Counted from the first letter of the stretch, positions 47,430-59,766 are shown. The stretch: DNA of 64,000 nucleotides from Bedellia somnulentella (GCA_963576735.1 OY755177.1:14384001-14448000); one strand, 5' to 3'. Notes: generated by a model not told the origin, from the letters alone. A program made the numbers and translations.

Positions 47430-49660
47430 CTGAAAATATAAAATATTTTAGTTCATGTTTCACAAGTAGCTTGTAGCATGCAGAATATGTTAACAGTACA
47501 TGTAAACATGGTTGCTTTTTATATTATTATTTGTAAACAAATTAAAAAAGTTTCCTGATTCCTCCCTTCAATTCAAGCCAAGAAATACAAATATTAATAA
47601 ACTTAAAAGTGTACAAATTTTTTAAATATTTAGTTTTAAATATATAATTATAAAGAATAAATCTTTTAGGAAATCACTTTGGATATTTTATTGATTTTAT
47701 ATTTTATTCAAAAATATACATATCTATTAACATACATACACATTCAAGGGGTAGCCAGAGCTTCAGAATTAAAAATTCTTCAGCCAATTAAGCAAATTGA
47801 GCGGGGGAAAGGGTTGTATATAAAATAAAGGTTGTTGATGATGGGTTTCCAACCACATCGCCCAACAATAACTTAAAAAGGTCCAATACCCTGAGTTGCA
47901 TCTTACAACACCTGCAGTAAGAAATGGGTTATGTTATTCTCAGCCAACACTACTCATCTCTATTAACATTAATCAAATTTCACTTGGTCAATAATTCAAC
48001 TCACCTTATAAAGCTGTGTTAGTGCAGTAAATCTGTGCAAATTCATGTGATAAAACTAATTCCCAAAGTGCATGCTGCTTGGATATCCAGAAACTAGATT
48101 TATATTAAAAAAACATCTGAACCATGAAATATAAGTGAATTAGTATTACAAAGTATTAGTGAGTGAGTGCAGTGTGTATGTAATCATAACAGCTATATGA
48201 AGAATCAAATACAGAAAATTACTTGTGTAAATTTTAGGTCAGTTTGATAAAAAAAATAATCTACAGAATGTATTATAATTCACTGTATTTGCTTCCAACT
48301 ATGTGCTATTATATGGAGTGCTTTCAAACAGTTAATATTTTAGTTAGTAACCTATCTGTTTAACACAGTACTGAGCATCATATACATGTTCACAAGATGT
48401 TGCTTGCAACACACCACCATCAAAGTTAATAAGTCCATCACCGCATTCCATAGTTGTAGATGAGTTGCATTGGAAACATTCAATTGATTGCCCTGATATA
48501 AATCATTTGTTAGTAAAGAGGGATAATAAGGAAAGGTGTAACAAAAATATTTCCCTAAAACTTGTTTCACTTATAGATATCTACAGATATAGATAAGACT
48601 AGTAAAATATTTCCACAGCTCACATGCTTTATGCCCTGTAAGACTCAAAGTTAGTAAAAGTTTTGAAATCAACCCTTCTGCCATAACCATCATTTTTTAT
48701 GGGCATTTGATTACTTTGATGTCAATCATATCTCAACAATTCAGGGTAGATCTTTTTTGTTCCAAGAGATTCCAATGAGTGGCTGATTATGTATGCAAAA
48801 CCTTAAGCAACTATAACAGAAATACAATTGCACAAATAAGGTTAGTGACAGAAGAGTGAAATCACTTTCTTTCATATTATCAAGTCATCTATTTTTGAGC
48901 TTTGCCTGAAATTATGATGTTTTGAAGCAAATATGACAGTAAACAAAATATGTATTATAAAGTTAAAGAAAATACTTGAAACATTGCACAACATTCTGTC
49001 ACTTCGTTTTTGCGCAGACTTGGTACCTACACTAAATGTCCTAACCTACAATACACAGTACAATTCAGCTAATTGGGTTTGCTATTTTTTTTATTTTCAG
49101 CAAGTAGGGTCAATCAGCTACACATATGAACAACACAGTTGTAGGTCCAATAAAGGGATAGAACCTATTATCATTTCACATGCAAGTTAATAGTTATTAT
49201 CAAATATGGCACAGAGTTTTAATAGTTAAGATTCTATGGGTTACTATGATCCTAAGTTCAACAGGGCAACATGCTCAACATGAAGTTATTAATATTGTAT
49301 GTTAATAGCCAACACCAGTAGCATATGAGTTAAGTATTCTGATCTCGCAGGCTCACCTTCGAACCTTCCGACGTGTTTGATGCAATACTGAGCATTATGT
49401 ATCGTTCCACAGTCGATAGGTTCTAAATCATTGTCATTATCTAAATATTCGTTGCATTGAAAAGGATTGTCTGAATCTGAGCCAGAGCATAGGTAACAAT
49501 TTATGTTGTGAACTAAAATAACGTAAACAAAAATAAAATAAACATAAAATCAGTAAAAACAATTGTAAAAATACAAAACAACGCCCTTATATTTACCTGA
49601 TTCAAATAGGGTAAATAATAAAAAACCGCACACCAAGACTTTGTCCATACTACAATACAT
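47233..49660 (-). CDS. UPAR/Ly6 (LU) domain protein with alternative exons
   Basis: Small secreted three-finger protein, probably GPI-anchored. Coding exons on the - strand: 49597-49660, then either 49357-49512 (form A, 138 residues) or 48352-48492 (form B, 133 residues), then 47233-47429. Order: a hydrophobic signal peptide (KVLVCGFLLFTLFES), an LU domain starting INCYLCSGS (A) or IECFQCNSS (B), the shared second half (KRYCSALDLGNFCNYV, YRTCIYTCSTDGCNG), then a hydrophobic tail (ALALVILGVFMILCY), the usual GPI signal. Either form has ten cysteines. Insect LU proteins act in septate junctions, sleep, channel regulation and reception of acetylcholine; which role applies here is unknown. The two choices share phase (1 in, 1 out), so they substitute cleanly. 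Confidence 0.9.
47725..47958 (-). repeat. SINE family B in the LU gene intron
   Basis: Diverged but nearly complete; same strand as the gene. Confidence 0.7.
48352..48492 (-). CDS. LU gene exon 2b (alternative)
   Basis: Acceptor ATATCAG, start at 48492; donor GTTACT (48351-48346), weaker than consensus. 141 bp, phase 1 in and out. Reads QSIECFQCNSSTTMECGDGL, then TSCEHVYDAQYCVKQIG. It has the same cysteine pattern as exon 2a, with AQYC and K(H/Q) positions conserved, but is five residues shorter. The frame is open in this phase only. Confidence 0.82.
   Translation of the reverse strand, partial: GNQLNVSNATHLQLWNAVMDLLTLMVVCCKQHLVNMYMMLSTVLNR
48493..49356. other. Intron between the LU alternative exons
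   Basis: No gene or recognised repeat. No third LU exon was found. Confidence 0.5.
49357..49512 (-). CDS. LU gene exon 2a (alternative)
   Basis: Acceptor TTTTAG, donor GTGAGC (49356-49351). 156 bp, phase 1 in and out. Reads HNINCYLCSGSDSDNPFQCN, then PIDCGTIHNAQYCIKHVGRFE. The CKHVGRFEG-like end is a feature I associate with one insect LU subgroup. Only 84 bp separate it from exon 1. Confidence 0.9.
49597..49660 (-). CDS. LU gene exon 1, signal peptide
   Basis: Two in-frame ATGs, at 49660 and 49648; the second, directly before MDKVLVCGFLL, gives a more typical signal peptide. Donor GTAAAT (49596-49591). Ends in phase 1. Confidence 0.85.
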
Positions 49661-50397
49661 TTTTATATGTTTTAAAGGTGTAGTAAAACTTCCTAAAATA
49701 TTTTAGTTTTAATTGATAATTGCCGATAAAATGTAGTGTTTGTGTGTGAGATGAGATTGATTGAGTGAGATTTATTTTATTGATTTGGTTTGGTTTGGTG
49801 GTTCGTTTGAATGACGTGCAGTTATAAGATTGACGACTTGATTGACGTGGAATTTGTGTTTACCATGAAGCTACTAACTAAACAGGAGAGCGTACTCACA
49901 AAAATATGGTAAACAAAAATGCAATTTATTACCATGCAATAAAGTTAATTATCTTTTAAAGACTGTCAAGCAGAGAAACGTCCTAGAACGAGAGCCGTGT
50001 GAGAGAGAAGTGTGTCCCGCTCGCGCGGTTGCCAGTCGAGATTAAGTTCAAAGATAAACAAACTCAAACTTATTTATATTGAATATTTTATAAAAAGCAG
50101 GCTATTAACTGTTCCTTTTTTGTATTTTATTTTAATTATTATTGTCGCCTATCGATTTGGAGATAAATAATTGGTTAAGTTTGGCAAAAGGGATATTAAT
50201 ATTTGTCACGGGTAGAAGATAAATGTGGTGTCCACAATTTATCATCTGTTTGAGTGTTTTGGAGCTTTTATCATTTAATTAAGAAAATATAGTGATAAAT
50301 ATGGGTTCATGTTATGGAACAATAAATAAAATAACCTGTATCATCTCGAACTTTACCACATGAATGCATTAAACGATTTGAATTTGAATATAGCTGT
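49661..50397 (-). promoter_or_regulatory. LU gene upstream region
   Basis: 5' UTR and promoter are expected here because the first codon is at 49660. No TATA box or clear initiator was chosen. GAGAGCCGTGTGAGAGAGAA near 49991 is GA-rich (possible GAGA-factor sites, inference). Confidence 0.35.
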
Positions 50398-50825
50398 GTG
50401 GTGTCGGCTTAGTATAGATCTACCCCATTTCTTCCGGTGGGTGTACGTAAGAGGCGACTAACGGTATTGGGGCTTTTAAGAGATTTTTGGGCAATGCGGT
50501 TGAGACCCATCACCAACAACCTTTATTTCACCATCTTTTCTCCACGCAACTTCAAAAAGTGGCTGAGGAAATTTTAATTCTCAAGCACTGGCTACCCATT
50601 CTTTTATAATCTATTAATTAAGAATAAATATGTATAAAAAACACGTTGATTTACCAAAAACAATGTATATATGTAAATATAAGTGGTTTTATAATATTTT
50701 TTATAATGGGGTACTCTGAACACCAGGTGACAAAGTCACGTGATGTTCAGAAGTATTAGTACCTCTGCCAACCCCTTCGGGGATATTCGGCGTGAACGTT
50801 TATGTTTATGTTATGTTTTTATAAT
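50398..50825 (+). repeat. SINE B followed by SINE A 3' fragment
   Basis: 50398-50605 is a SINE B without its tail. 50705-50825 is the last 120 bp of a SINE A, starting at GGGTACTCTGAACACC. Confidence 0.8.
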
Positions 50826-52568
50826 GTATGTATGTAAATAAAAGTGAGTTTGTTTGTTTGTTTGTTTATTTGTGCCGCTTTCACGCCGTATCTACTGAAC
50901 CGATTGCTTTGAAATTTTGCAGACGTATAGTTAGAAGTCCAGATTAAATAATAGGGTACTTTATATCCCGGGAAAATGATATTCCCGAGGGAAAACTAAA
51001 ATATTGTTTGCTTGCTGGTTGGATTGGAGATGGCGCTGTGTATGATTTAAAACAAGGTACTATATTGCAAACCAATATAAACATGTAAATTTAGAAGCTA
51101 AATGATACGATAATGTATCCTTGAGAATGAGGAATTCCCGAGGATGACGTACAATTTGTTTTATCGGCTAAACTGTTTTTTTTACATTATAAGTATTTAC
51201 GTTACGTTAGTTCTTGAGGTATGCAATAGATGGCGCTCTGGGTATTTTTTAAACCGTGGTATCGACTATCAATGTTTTTTAAGATACGTAAGAAGTGGAA
51301 TATATTGCGCTTTATCCTGTAGCTCATACAATTACTCGGTGCACTTCGGTAGGGTATGAAAATGCGGGATAATACAAGGGGAGCGGGAGTAAATTTTTTG
51401 TCAATAGTAAAACTATAAGAAAATACAGGGTATTCAAAATTTGCCGTCGGTAAATCTAACCTCTATGAACATTCGAGAGACCCGGGATCAAAACTCAAAG
51501 GACACAAGCTTTCAGTAAAGAAAAAGTTATTGTGTTAGCTTAGAATAATAGCTACAACTATTGCATCATAAAATAGGATTACATTAATCTCAGACAATCC
51601 CCATATTCCCGATCAATCTCTGCTGGCAACTCACCTACCATCACCAACGGTTAGTGTAGGGGGCAGGGCCTCCGCTCCGGAGCACCAAACTACTATCCGT
51701 ACTTAGTATTTTCTAAGACTTTCGCGATTGAACATTACAATTAAAACAACTATTATTAAACTAAACCCATATTGTAACACGCGATTAAAGACCCGAAAAT
51801 CAATAGTTACTATACGTACTAATACGAACATAATAACTCGAACATAGTAACTTGGTACAAAATTGATTGTTTCATGATTCTTATCATATGTTTTATGGCA
51901 CTGAGGGGTTGAAATAGCAAATGAAAGTTAGTATAGAAATTTTTGACATTTCTGTATTTAGAAACTTGAAACTTGGTGCGATTGACTGTTGCAACCATTA
52001 AAAAATAGAATTTATGAAATTAATCCATCAATCGATCAATCAAGTGCAGTGTAGTGTCGGCTTAGAATAACACTACCCCATTTCTACCCGTGGGTGATCG
52101 TAAGAGGCGACTAAGGGTATAGGGGCTTCTGAAGTGATTTTGGGCGATGTGGTTGGAGACCCGTCACCAAAAAAAAATATTTATTATTACCACCTTTTCC
52201 CCAATCAACTTCCAAAAGTGGCTGTGGAATTTCTAATTCCAAAGCTCTGGCTTCCCCGTTAAGGGATTTATAGCTGTGAGTATATGTATGTATCCATCAA
52301 TCATCCATGAGTATATATACACTAACGGCCATAAATCCCAAAAAGGGTAGCCATAGCTCCGGAGATAGTAATTCTTCATCCACTTTTGGAAGTTGAATAG
52401 GGAAGAGGTAGTCAAATAAAGGATTTTAGTGATGGGTCTCCAATCGCATCGCTGAACAATCACTTAAAAAGCCTCAATGTCCTTTATATCTTTTATACAA
52501 CTTTTTTTATATAAACTGGATGAAAAAAATGTAGTCGACGCGGACGTAGTCGCGGGCAAAAAGCTAGT
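50826..52568 (+). mobile_element. Helitron-like repeat, third type, with SINE insertions
   Basis: It opens with (GTTT)n near 50848-50866 and the lepidopteran block TATCTACTGAACCGATTGC and CTTTATATCCCGGGAAAATG. Its end is TAGTCGCGGGCAAAAAGCTAG before T (52568). The middle includes SINE B copies at 52049-52292 (+) and 52305-52500 (-). No Rep/helicase ORF was seen. The pairing of the two ends as one element is an inference. Confidence 0.55.
52049..52500. repeat. Two SINE B copies, opposite strands
   Basis: 52049-52292 (+) is close to consensus and ends in (TATG)n. 52305-52500 (-) is diverged and lacks the 5' end; it resembles the copy at 27657. Confidence 0.8.
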
Positions 52569-52572
52569 AACT

Positions 52573-52745
52573 AATAAATAAAGGATAAATAAAGGAAAGA
52601 AAAATTTCGACACAGGTGGGGATCGAACCCGCGACCTCGGGTATACGCCCCCGTCGCTCTGCCAATTGAGCTACCGTGTCAAAGGCTGCGAGTGCATCAG
52701 GTCCCCACATGAGGTTTTCATGAACAAAAACATTCAAAATATGTA
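52573..52745 (-). repeat. SINE family C with intact tRNA-like head
   Basis: Its - strand carries a 73-nt cloverleaf-like head at about 52608-52681: acceptor arms GACACGG / CTGTGTC pair fully (one G-T), D-arm GCTC / GAGC, B box GGTTCGATCCC. The anticodon loop does not form a normal 5-bp stem with a 7-nt loop. The CCCCACATGAGG block follows. It is a SINE head rather than a tRNA gene. Confidence 0.75.
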
Positions 52746-53388
52746 AATATAAGTGTTTTTGTATCCTTTAGAGGAACTCTTATTAAAACACCAACAGATG
52801 GTCACCCTACTTAAAACGAGACACAGTTAGCTAGTTAGCCATCCTTTTTCAGGACACTTTAGGTCGCCAGCGCGCGTTCCTGTTTAAATAATACTTCCAT
52901 GGTGTTTACAGATCCACAATCTTATCTTGGCCGGCGGCGACTACTGACACTACTGTCGCCATTTTGAAATTTCGGTCTGTCATTGTCAGTTAGTTCTCAG
53001 CTAAATAAAAATTATAGGGTGACCTACGTACATTTAATATGTTATCACTTTCATTAATATTTTTTGTAGTGAAAACTTTTTTTTAAAGACAATATTTTTA
53101 TCTTTGCTTATTAATAAACGCTTTTATTTCCAGCATTCAATATAAAAAAATATGAAAATTATTATTTATTTTGTTAAATTTTATCTAAGTAGGCTAACAC
53201 CGTCCGAAAAATTGTGCGTGCATGATTATAGCGGTGCAGGTTACGAGAAGTGGTGAAATGTTCCCGAATAAGATTTCACTTCGTATACACTGATGCGTGG
53301 GTTCTATACCAAAGTGTAATTTCTTAAGTCATAACTGTCTGTCACATATATATATATATATATATATACACAATATACAAGGCAAATA
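52746..53388. other. Gene-free stretch
   Basis: No gene. (TA)n microsatellite at about 53344-53370. Confidence 0.5.
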
Positions 53389-53752
53389 CGACGTGATAGC
53401 TTAATGGGAAGAACACGGGTTAACGTGCAAGCGACTATTGTTCAAATCCCGGATCGAACCTACACCAATTTACCAATTTATCTTTTCTAAAGACATATGT
53501 GTGGTTAATTTATCACGGTTATTAACGGTGAGGGAAAACATCGTGAGGAAACCCACATGGCTGAGTTGTACTTAATCGTGTGAGTGTATTCGTACAAACG
53601 GCGATAGGCCTGCCCCCTATCACGTGAGTACACTGTCCGTGAAAAACGTGGGTACTCTGAACACCAGGTGACAAAGTCACGTGATGTTCAGAAGTATTAG
53701 TACCTCTGCCAAACCCCTTCGGGGGTATTCGGCGTGAACGTTTATGTTATGT
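53389..53752 (+). repeat. SINE family A, full length
   Basis: tRNA-like head with A box TAGCTTAATGGG and B box GTTCAAATCCC, whole body, TTATG-rich end. Confidence 0.9.
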
Positions 53753-54204
53753 TATATTTTACACGGCTGCAACAATAAAATAACAGCAATAAAAAAGTGC
53801 CCATAAATTCACTGACCCAGCAAAATGAATGACCCAAACGATATCTGATGTTTAGAATTATTTTTTCTGTGCCACCCTTTTAGGGGATCTATGTGTGAAT
53901 ATGAAATGTAAAAGACAGTACACGACAAGTTAAGCCTCTGATTTACAGGATTAAAACAATGATTTTATGTAGTTACCCACTTATTAACTCTGAGTGTCAC
54001 AAGTAACAAATCCTTGAGTATAAAATAATGAAACAGTTTGCACAGAAGTACCATTGGCAGTATTATTACTAAAAGAGATACACGAATAAACGATACAAAT
54101 TAAGGATACACCGTCATTCGGGTAGACATACTAGACAAGGGCAAAAATAAATAAATATAATTAGCTTAGATTAAAACGAACTTGTTTACTTACAAATAAT
54201 AGTT
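53753..54204. other. Gene-free stretch
   Basis: Nothing recognised. Confidence 0.4.
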
Positions 54205-54458
54205 ATTACATACATACATATACTCACGGCTGTAAATCCCTAGAAGGGGTAGCCAGAGCTAAGAAATTAAAAACTCCTGAGCCACTTTTGGAAAGTTGAG
54301 TGGGGTAAAGATGGTAAAATAAAAGTTATTGGTGATGGGTCTCCAACCGCATCGCTCAAAAATCTCTTAAAAACCCCAATACCGTTAGTCGCCTCTTACG
54401 TACACCCACTGGTAGAAATGGGGTAGTGCTATTCTAAGCTGACACTGCACAGCAACTA
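54205..54458 (-). repeat. SINE family B, full length
   Basis: Complete, close to the copy at 1598-1850. Confidence 0.88.
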
Positions 54459-54639
54459 GTTATTAATTAAATGAATATTATATAAATTGTTTTATTAATA
54501 CATTTCAATACAAAAATAAATTAGCCTGTATGATGTAAAATTATCTCCCTTATAATGGTTAATTTTTATTTGCTGGCAATACTTATATCGATGACGGCGA
54601 CGCCCTTACCGGCCAAGAAATGATTGTGGATCTGTATTA

Positions 54640-55610
54640 TTTATTTTAGCTAAAGACGGCTCAAGACCTCCTTACTTCAAGATCTATTAGCATTCGCTCT
54701 CAATTCTCTTCATCTCCGTCTCCCGCAAGACTTGTCTGGAAAGGTCTCCCCCAGGGATCTGTGCTTAGTCCACTACTTTATAATCTTTACACATCGCTCT
54801 TAGAATTCTCCGTGACAAGCTTTTGCAACATATTACAATTTGCTGATGACATTTGTCTCTATGTATCTGATAAAAATATTTCTGTAGCTGAACAACGTAT
54901 CAACTGAGCCCTTGTTTACCTTGATTCCTGGTTATCTGAACATGGTCTTTCCGTTTCAGCTCCTAAGAGCAAATCAATAATTTTTACTCGCAAGTATAAC
55001 GTTCCCTTCATTTGTATTAAAATAAATGATGTAATAATTCCAACTGTAGATAAAGTAATTTTTTTAGGGGTCATTTTAGACTCTAGACTATCAGGAAATG
55101 CGCATATTAATTATATTGTTGAAAAATGCGAAAAGAGCAAGGTTCTCATCCCTTCACCCAAAAATTGCTCTATAACGCTATTGTTCGCAGCCATTTTGAC
55201 TATGGTCTATTCTTACTATGCCCTTGCAGTAAGTTAGCTTTAGAAAAAAATAACAAACTGCAATCTTAATGCCTCCGTATTATAATGGGTGCAATGAAGT
55301 CGTCTCCAATTAATGCCATGCAAGTTGAATGTGCAGAGTGCCCTTTATCAATCAGAAGACAATACATTTGCGACCGTTTCCTATTCAAGGTTGCTCAATC
55401 TTCGTTTCACCCCCTAATGGACAATCTCCGGATTCTCAATTTATTAAATATTTCTGACAGAGAATTCCCACTTCTAAGAAGTTATAACTTTCTTCAAAAT
55501 TTGCAAAGTCCTATTTCCCAATATTCTACTTATCCTTTGTTCCTTATCCCCTACGACGCCCTTATTTTTCAGCCTAATACATTATTTAACAGTGCACTTG
55601 CTGCTGGGGA
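54640..55610 (+). pseudogene. LINE 1: RT fragment (RNase H-bearing type)
   Basis: It reads GLPQGSVLSPLLYNLYTS, LQFADDICLYVSD and FLGVILDSRLSGNAHI: RT motifs B and C (FADD) and the thumb start. An in-frame TGA follows QRIN (about 54904), and another frame break lies near 55270. The C-terminal linker continues to about 55610 (IRRQYICDRFLFKVAQ, SQYSTYPLFLIPY), where another LINE interrupts it. The 5' RT and endonuclease are missing. Confidence 0.8.
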
Positions 55611-57015
55611 GGCGCGCACGGGGGCGGTCGTGTCCGGTGTGCCGGAACGTGTAACTGCTAAGCAAGTTAATTCAGTAATTAAAGGAATGACGCGAGGTAA
55701 ATCGCCAGGACACGACGGCCTTAGTGTGGAGCACTTCCAGTATGCAGGGCCGCACTTGCCGAGAACTCTGGGTATGTTAGTTACATTATGTATACGTCAC
55801 GCATTCTTGCCCGCGGATCTGATGAGGAGAAAAATAAAACTGGAGACATCTCTGACAAGACGAATTATCGACCGATCTCATTAGCCACGATCACGGCTAA
55901 GGTGCTTGATGGTTTGCTTGAGAGACAGTTAACGCAATATATTAGGCTTCACGATGCCCAGTTCGGTTTCCGCCCTGGGTTATCGACCGAATGTGCGATT
56001 GCCTCTCTTAAGCACATTATCAAGTACTACACTGGTAGGAAGACGACAGTCTACGCTGCTTTTCTGGATTTGTCTAGGGCATTTGATCTGGTGAACTACG
56101 ATCTCCTCTGGGCAAAGCTCACTGACAGCGGCATACCGGGGGAGGTTATTAATATTTTGAAATATTGGTATAGAAATCAGCTTAACCGGGTCAAGTGGCT
56201 TGGACAATTCTCGGAGGAGTTTAGGCTGGAGTGTGGAGTAAGGCAGGGAGGCTTAACCTCTCCTGCACTCTTCAACCTCTACATGAATGAGCTGATCGTT
56301 GCACTCAGCAACACACATGTCGGGTGCTCTCTCGATGGCCTTTTAATAAACAGCATTAGTTACGCTGATGATATGGTGTTGCTGAGGCCATCGATCGCTG
56401 CACTGAGGAAGTTGATTTCTGTGTGTGAAAGGTATGTGTTAAAAAAAAGTGAGATAATGGTGTTTCGAGCTAGGGGTCGTGAGCTGGACAGTGTGCCCTC
56501 GGTGAACCTTAACGGTGTGGCTCTCACTCGGGTGTCGTCTTTCAAATACCTTGGTCATATTGTAACCAAGGATTTGGGAGACGATACTGACATTGAGAAA
56601 GAAAGGAGGGCGATGGCAGTTCGCTGCAACATATTGGCCCGCAGATTTGCAAAGTGTAGCGCAGCAAATAACACTTTTTAAAGCCTTCTGTCAGACGCTG
56701 TACACGTGTAATCTATGGGTTAGCTATACGCAGGGAGCTTTCAACGCCCTTCGCATACAATACAACAACGCCTTTAGGGTGATGTTGCGGCTTCCAAGAT
56801 TTTGTAGCGCTTCAGGTATGTTCACACATGGACGTACCAATGGCTTTCATGCGGTAATACGAAAGCGGATCGCTTCCTTGTTGCGCCGAATGCGTGGAAG
56901 TTCCAACATCATCCTGAAGACGATTAGTGCGAGGCCAGACTGTCCACTCGCCAGTCACTGGGTGCGTGTGCACGCACATGTTCCAGGTGCTGCTTTTGGC
57001 CGATATTTAAATTAG
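55611..57015 (+). pseudogene. LINE 2: RT fragment inserted in LINE 1
   Basis: Covers most of a reverse transcriptase of a second LINE type: GMTRGKSPGHDGLS, NYRPISLATITAKVLD, the first catalytic Asp in AAFLDLSRAFD, VRQGGLTSPALFNLYMN and SISYADDMVLL (motif C). Then come FKYLGHIV and the C-terminus to GRYLN. Two frame breaks (about 55830 and 56660) disrupt it. It is 5'-truncated; no endonuclease. The text switches from LINE 1 to LINE 2 in one open frame at about 55600. Confidence 0.85.
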
Positions 57016-57105
57016 CTTGTGTGCTTTTGTCTTCCTTTTTATTTTTATTTTTTCTGTGTTAATTATTAGTTTTGTTTACTTTAAGATCTTATTAACATAG
57101 TGATA

Positions 57106-57481
57106 GACGACGTGATAGCTCAATGGGTAGAACATCGGTTATCGTGCAAGCGACTAGTGTTCAAATCCCGGGTCGGGCCTACACCAATTTGTCTTTTCTA
57201 AAGACATATGTGTGGTTAATTTATCATGGTTGTTAACGGTGAGGGAAAACATCGTGAGGAAACCCACATGGCTGAGTTGTACTTAGTCATGTGACAGTGT
57301 ATTCGTACAAAACGGCGATAGGCCTGCCACCTATCACGTGAGTACACTGTCCATGCAAAACGTGGGTACTCTGAACACCAGGTGACAAAGTCACGTGATG
57401 TTCAGAAGTATTAGTACCTCTGCCAACCTCTTCGAGGATATTCGGCGTGAACGTTTATGTTATGTTATGTTATGTTATGTG
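57106..57481 (+). repeat. SINE family A, full length with target duplication
   Basis: ACATAGTGATA flanks it at 57095-57105 and 57482-57492. A box TAGCTCAATGGG, B box GTTCAAATCCC, end (TTATG)n. Best preserved copy in the window. Confidence 0.95.
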
Positions 57482-57559
57482 ACATAGTGATAAGTTTATT
57501 GGTACTAACAAACTATGGACCGTTCAAGATAGTCTGAAATAAATGAATTTTGTTTTATT

Positions 57560-58260
57560 TTTTATTTTATTTATTATTTAATCTCGACATTCATAAAGAT
57601 CTTCCCGAGCCTAATAAGTCCCTGAGGTCTTGCATCTCTGAAACAATGCCAGATAGACTTGAAATTTACACTGACGCTTCTAAATTCGACAATAGTCATG
57701 TTGGTGCAGCAACGTCCAGCCGAATCATCCGTCTTTGCCGGTGGATCTGTTGCTATTTAAGAAGCTTTTAAGTTCTGTATATCTCACAACATACAAAAAG
57801 CGTTAATTCTGTCTGATTGCCTGAGCAGTTTACAAGCCATTACATCCAATCCATTTAGAAGTAAGAATAATTTCCCCATTATATTAGAAATCAATTTCAA
57901 CTCTTCACTTGTCATTCGAAAAAAATTGGTTGTCTGTATAAGTCGGTATACGGGCGAAAGTTTTACGTGACAACGACTTTGAGTGGTAAAATAATTTAAA
58001 TGTGAATATTCATTCGTACAGTAGGAAGAAGGATGAAATTATGTCCGTCTCTCTCGCTCTTAGGCGGGCTAACCATGCCCGAGTGGAAGGGAGGCGTGCC
58101 TCTCACTCGCTCTCATTGTGAGCGCATAACGTGAGTGGAGCGTAACGCAGTTTCTTGAAGTGTCACCCGGCAAACCAATTTATAAGACGTTGTTAAGTCA
58201 AAAAATTACATTATCATTGGCTGGATTCCCAGTCACTGTGGCATTATTGGAAATCTGGAT
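57560..58260 (+). pseudogene. LINE 1 continued: RNase H domain
   Basis: Pieces in order: DRLEIYTDASKFDNSHVGAA (first RNase H Asp), KALILSDCLSSLQAITSNPF (later Asp) and GWIPSHCGIIGN (His region). A non-homologous segment at about 57950-58195 and several frame breaks interrupt it. It fits as the continuation of LINE 1 beyond the LINE 2 insertion. Confidence 0.75.
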
Positions 58261-58780
58261 GGAATGGAGATGATGATGATGGAATGAATGGAGTCTGTCA
58301 GATTTATAACTCTATTTGCTCAATAGGCGAAGAAAATGCACCTAACGTCTATCTTGCGTCTATCACGCACGACTCATTACTGAATTTTAGAAAGAAATGT
58401 AGGCAATTGATTAAATCTTCAAATTAATTATTATAATTCAACCATATTATTATTATTTTTATAATTATTTTTTGTTCCATTTTACTTATTTTTACTTTAT
58501 TGCTAATTTTATTGAATCATATTATTGTTATTTTAATTGTACTTTATTTAGTTTTATAATTATTATTCATTTGGTGTGATTCTTTGGAGTTTTACTTATA
58601 TTTATATTATTTGTTATTGTTTTGAGTAGCTTTGATAATAATATTATTTAAGAAGAAGAAAATTACTAACGATAATAACCAATAATGTTGTGTGCACTTT
58701 TTTGGCATTGTAACAGAGCCGAATCTAAATTTTTGTAATTAAGGTAATGTTTGTTATAATGCTGTTTGTGTACGTATTAA
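58261..58780 (+). other. Possible LINE C-terminus and AT-rich tail
   Basis: 58272-58428 has an open frame ending LLNFRKKCRQLIKSSN-stop, followed by T- and A-rich sequence like a LINE 3' end. Family not recognised. Confidence 0.35.
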
Positions 58781-59766
58781 TCTATACTTATAATAAATCT
58801 GTAGAGAGGTCAATTCTGTACATGAAATATATTTTCAAAATAACTATCAGGTGGTGATTAGGGATCGATACTGATGCAAAAAATGCAATCAGTAAATTTT
58901 TTGTCTGTCTGTCTGTCTTTCTGTCTGTCTGTCTGTCTGTCTGTCTGTCGGTTTGTATGTTCCTTATGGAAACAAAAACTACTCGACGGATTTTAACGAA
59001 ACTTGGTACAATTATTTTTCATACTCCTGCGCAGGTTTTTGTATACGTTCCAGCAGAGAAGAAAAGCGGAATTTTGGGAAATTTTGGGAAAACGGGAGAA
59101 GTTACTCCATTTTTTAAGCTTCCGTCGCGTGTGCAGCCTTAATGGTTAAACTTACATAGAAATCATGTGTGGCGGAAATATTCTTCATAAAATTATCTAT
59201 AAAAAAATCCTCAACAGTATATGTCTATCTTTTACGGTTGACACACAATAACACGTGTAATTCCTGATAGCTTAGCAGTTCGGAACATCCTGATTATATT
59301 TGTTTACTCTTACGTTTGTAAACGTCTCACTCATCCCTAATTTAAAAAAGGTAACATTATTACCTATTCAATAAAAAAGAATCATAGAAATCGGTATAGA
59401 AACACCGAAATTATACATAAAATAAGCCATCGCGCCCGTGATCGAAACCAAATCTTTACTAATTTACATATAACATACTAGATGGCGCCAGTAGTTGCAT
59501 CCTACATAACGTAATGATTTATTTTTTAGATTGTTATAAATACTTCATGGCGTTTTATTCCAAAATTTGCTATTAAACGGAAATACTAAACCGTTCATTA
59601 AAGCGCATTCAAAATCACCAAACTACACTGTTAAGGGAGTGCTATAAATTAAATAAATTGAAAAAATTACGCTGAATTTCACAATGCTTGAGCAGTGACT
59701 GAAGAAAGAAACCTCAGATATTTAAAAAAACAACGCTACCCGTGCGAAGCTGGGACGATCCACTAG
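58781..59766 (+). mobile_element. Helitron-like element, copy 3
   Basis: Starts TCTATACTTATAATAAATCT, ends CGATCCACTAG, between A and T. (CTGT)n at about 58903-58947. 986 bp. Helps define the ends used for the other copies. Confidence 0.88.

Noticed and set aside
48352..48570. 72-codon - strand frame starting MKQVLGKYF
   Set aside because: Shadow of LU exon 2b; cysteine pattern and phase support the other frame.
52608..52681. tRNA gene
   Set aside because: Acceptor and D arms pair, but the anticodon arm does not, and the sequence continues into SINE C.
57110..57182. tRNA gene in SINE A head
   Set aside because: Pol III boxes are present but the unit is repeated many times with a SINE body and target duplications.
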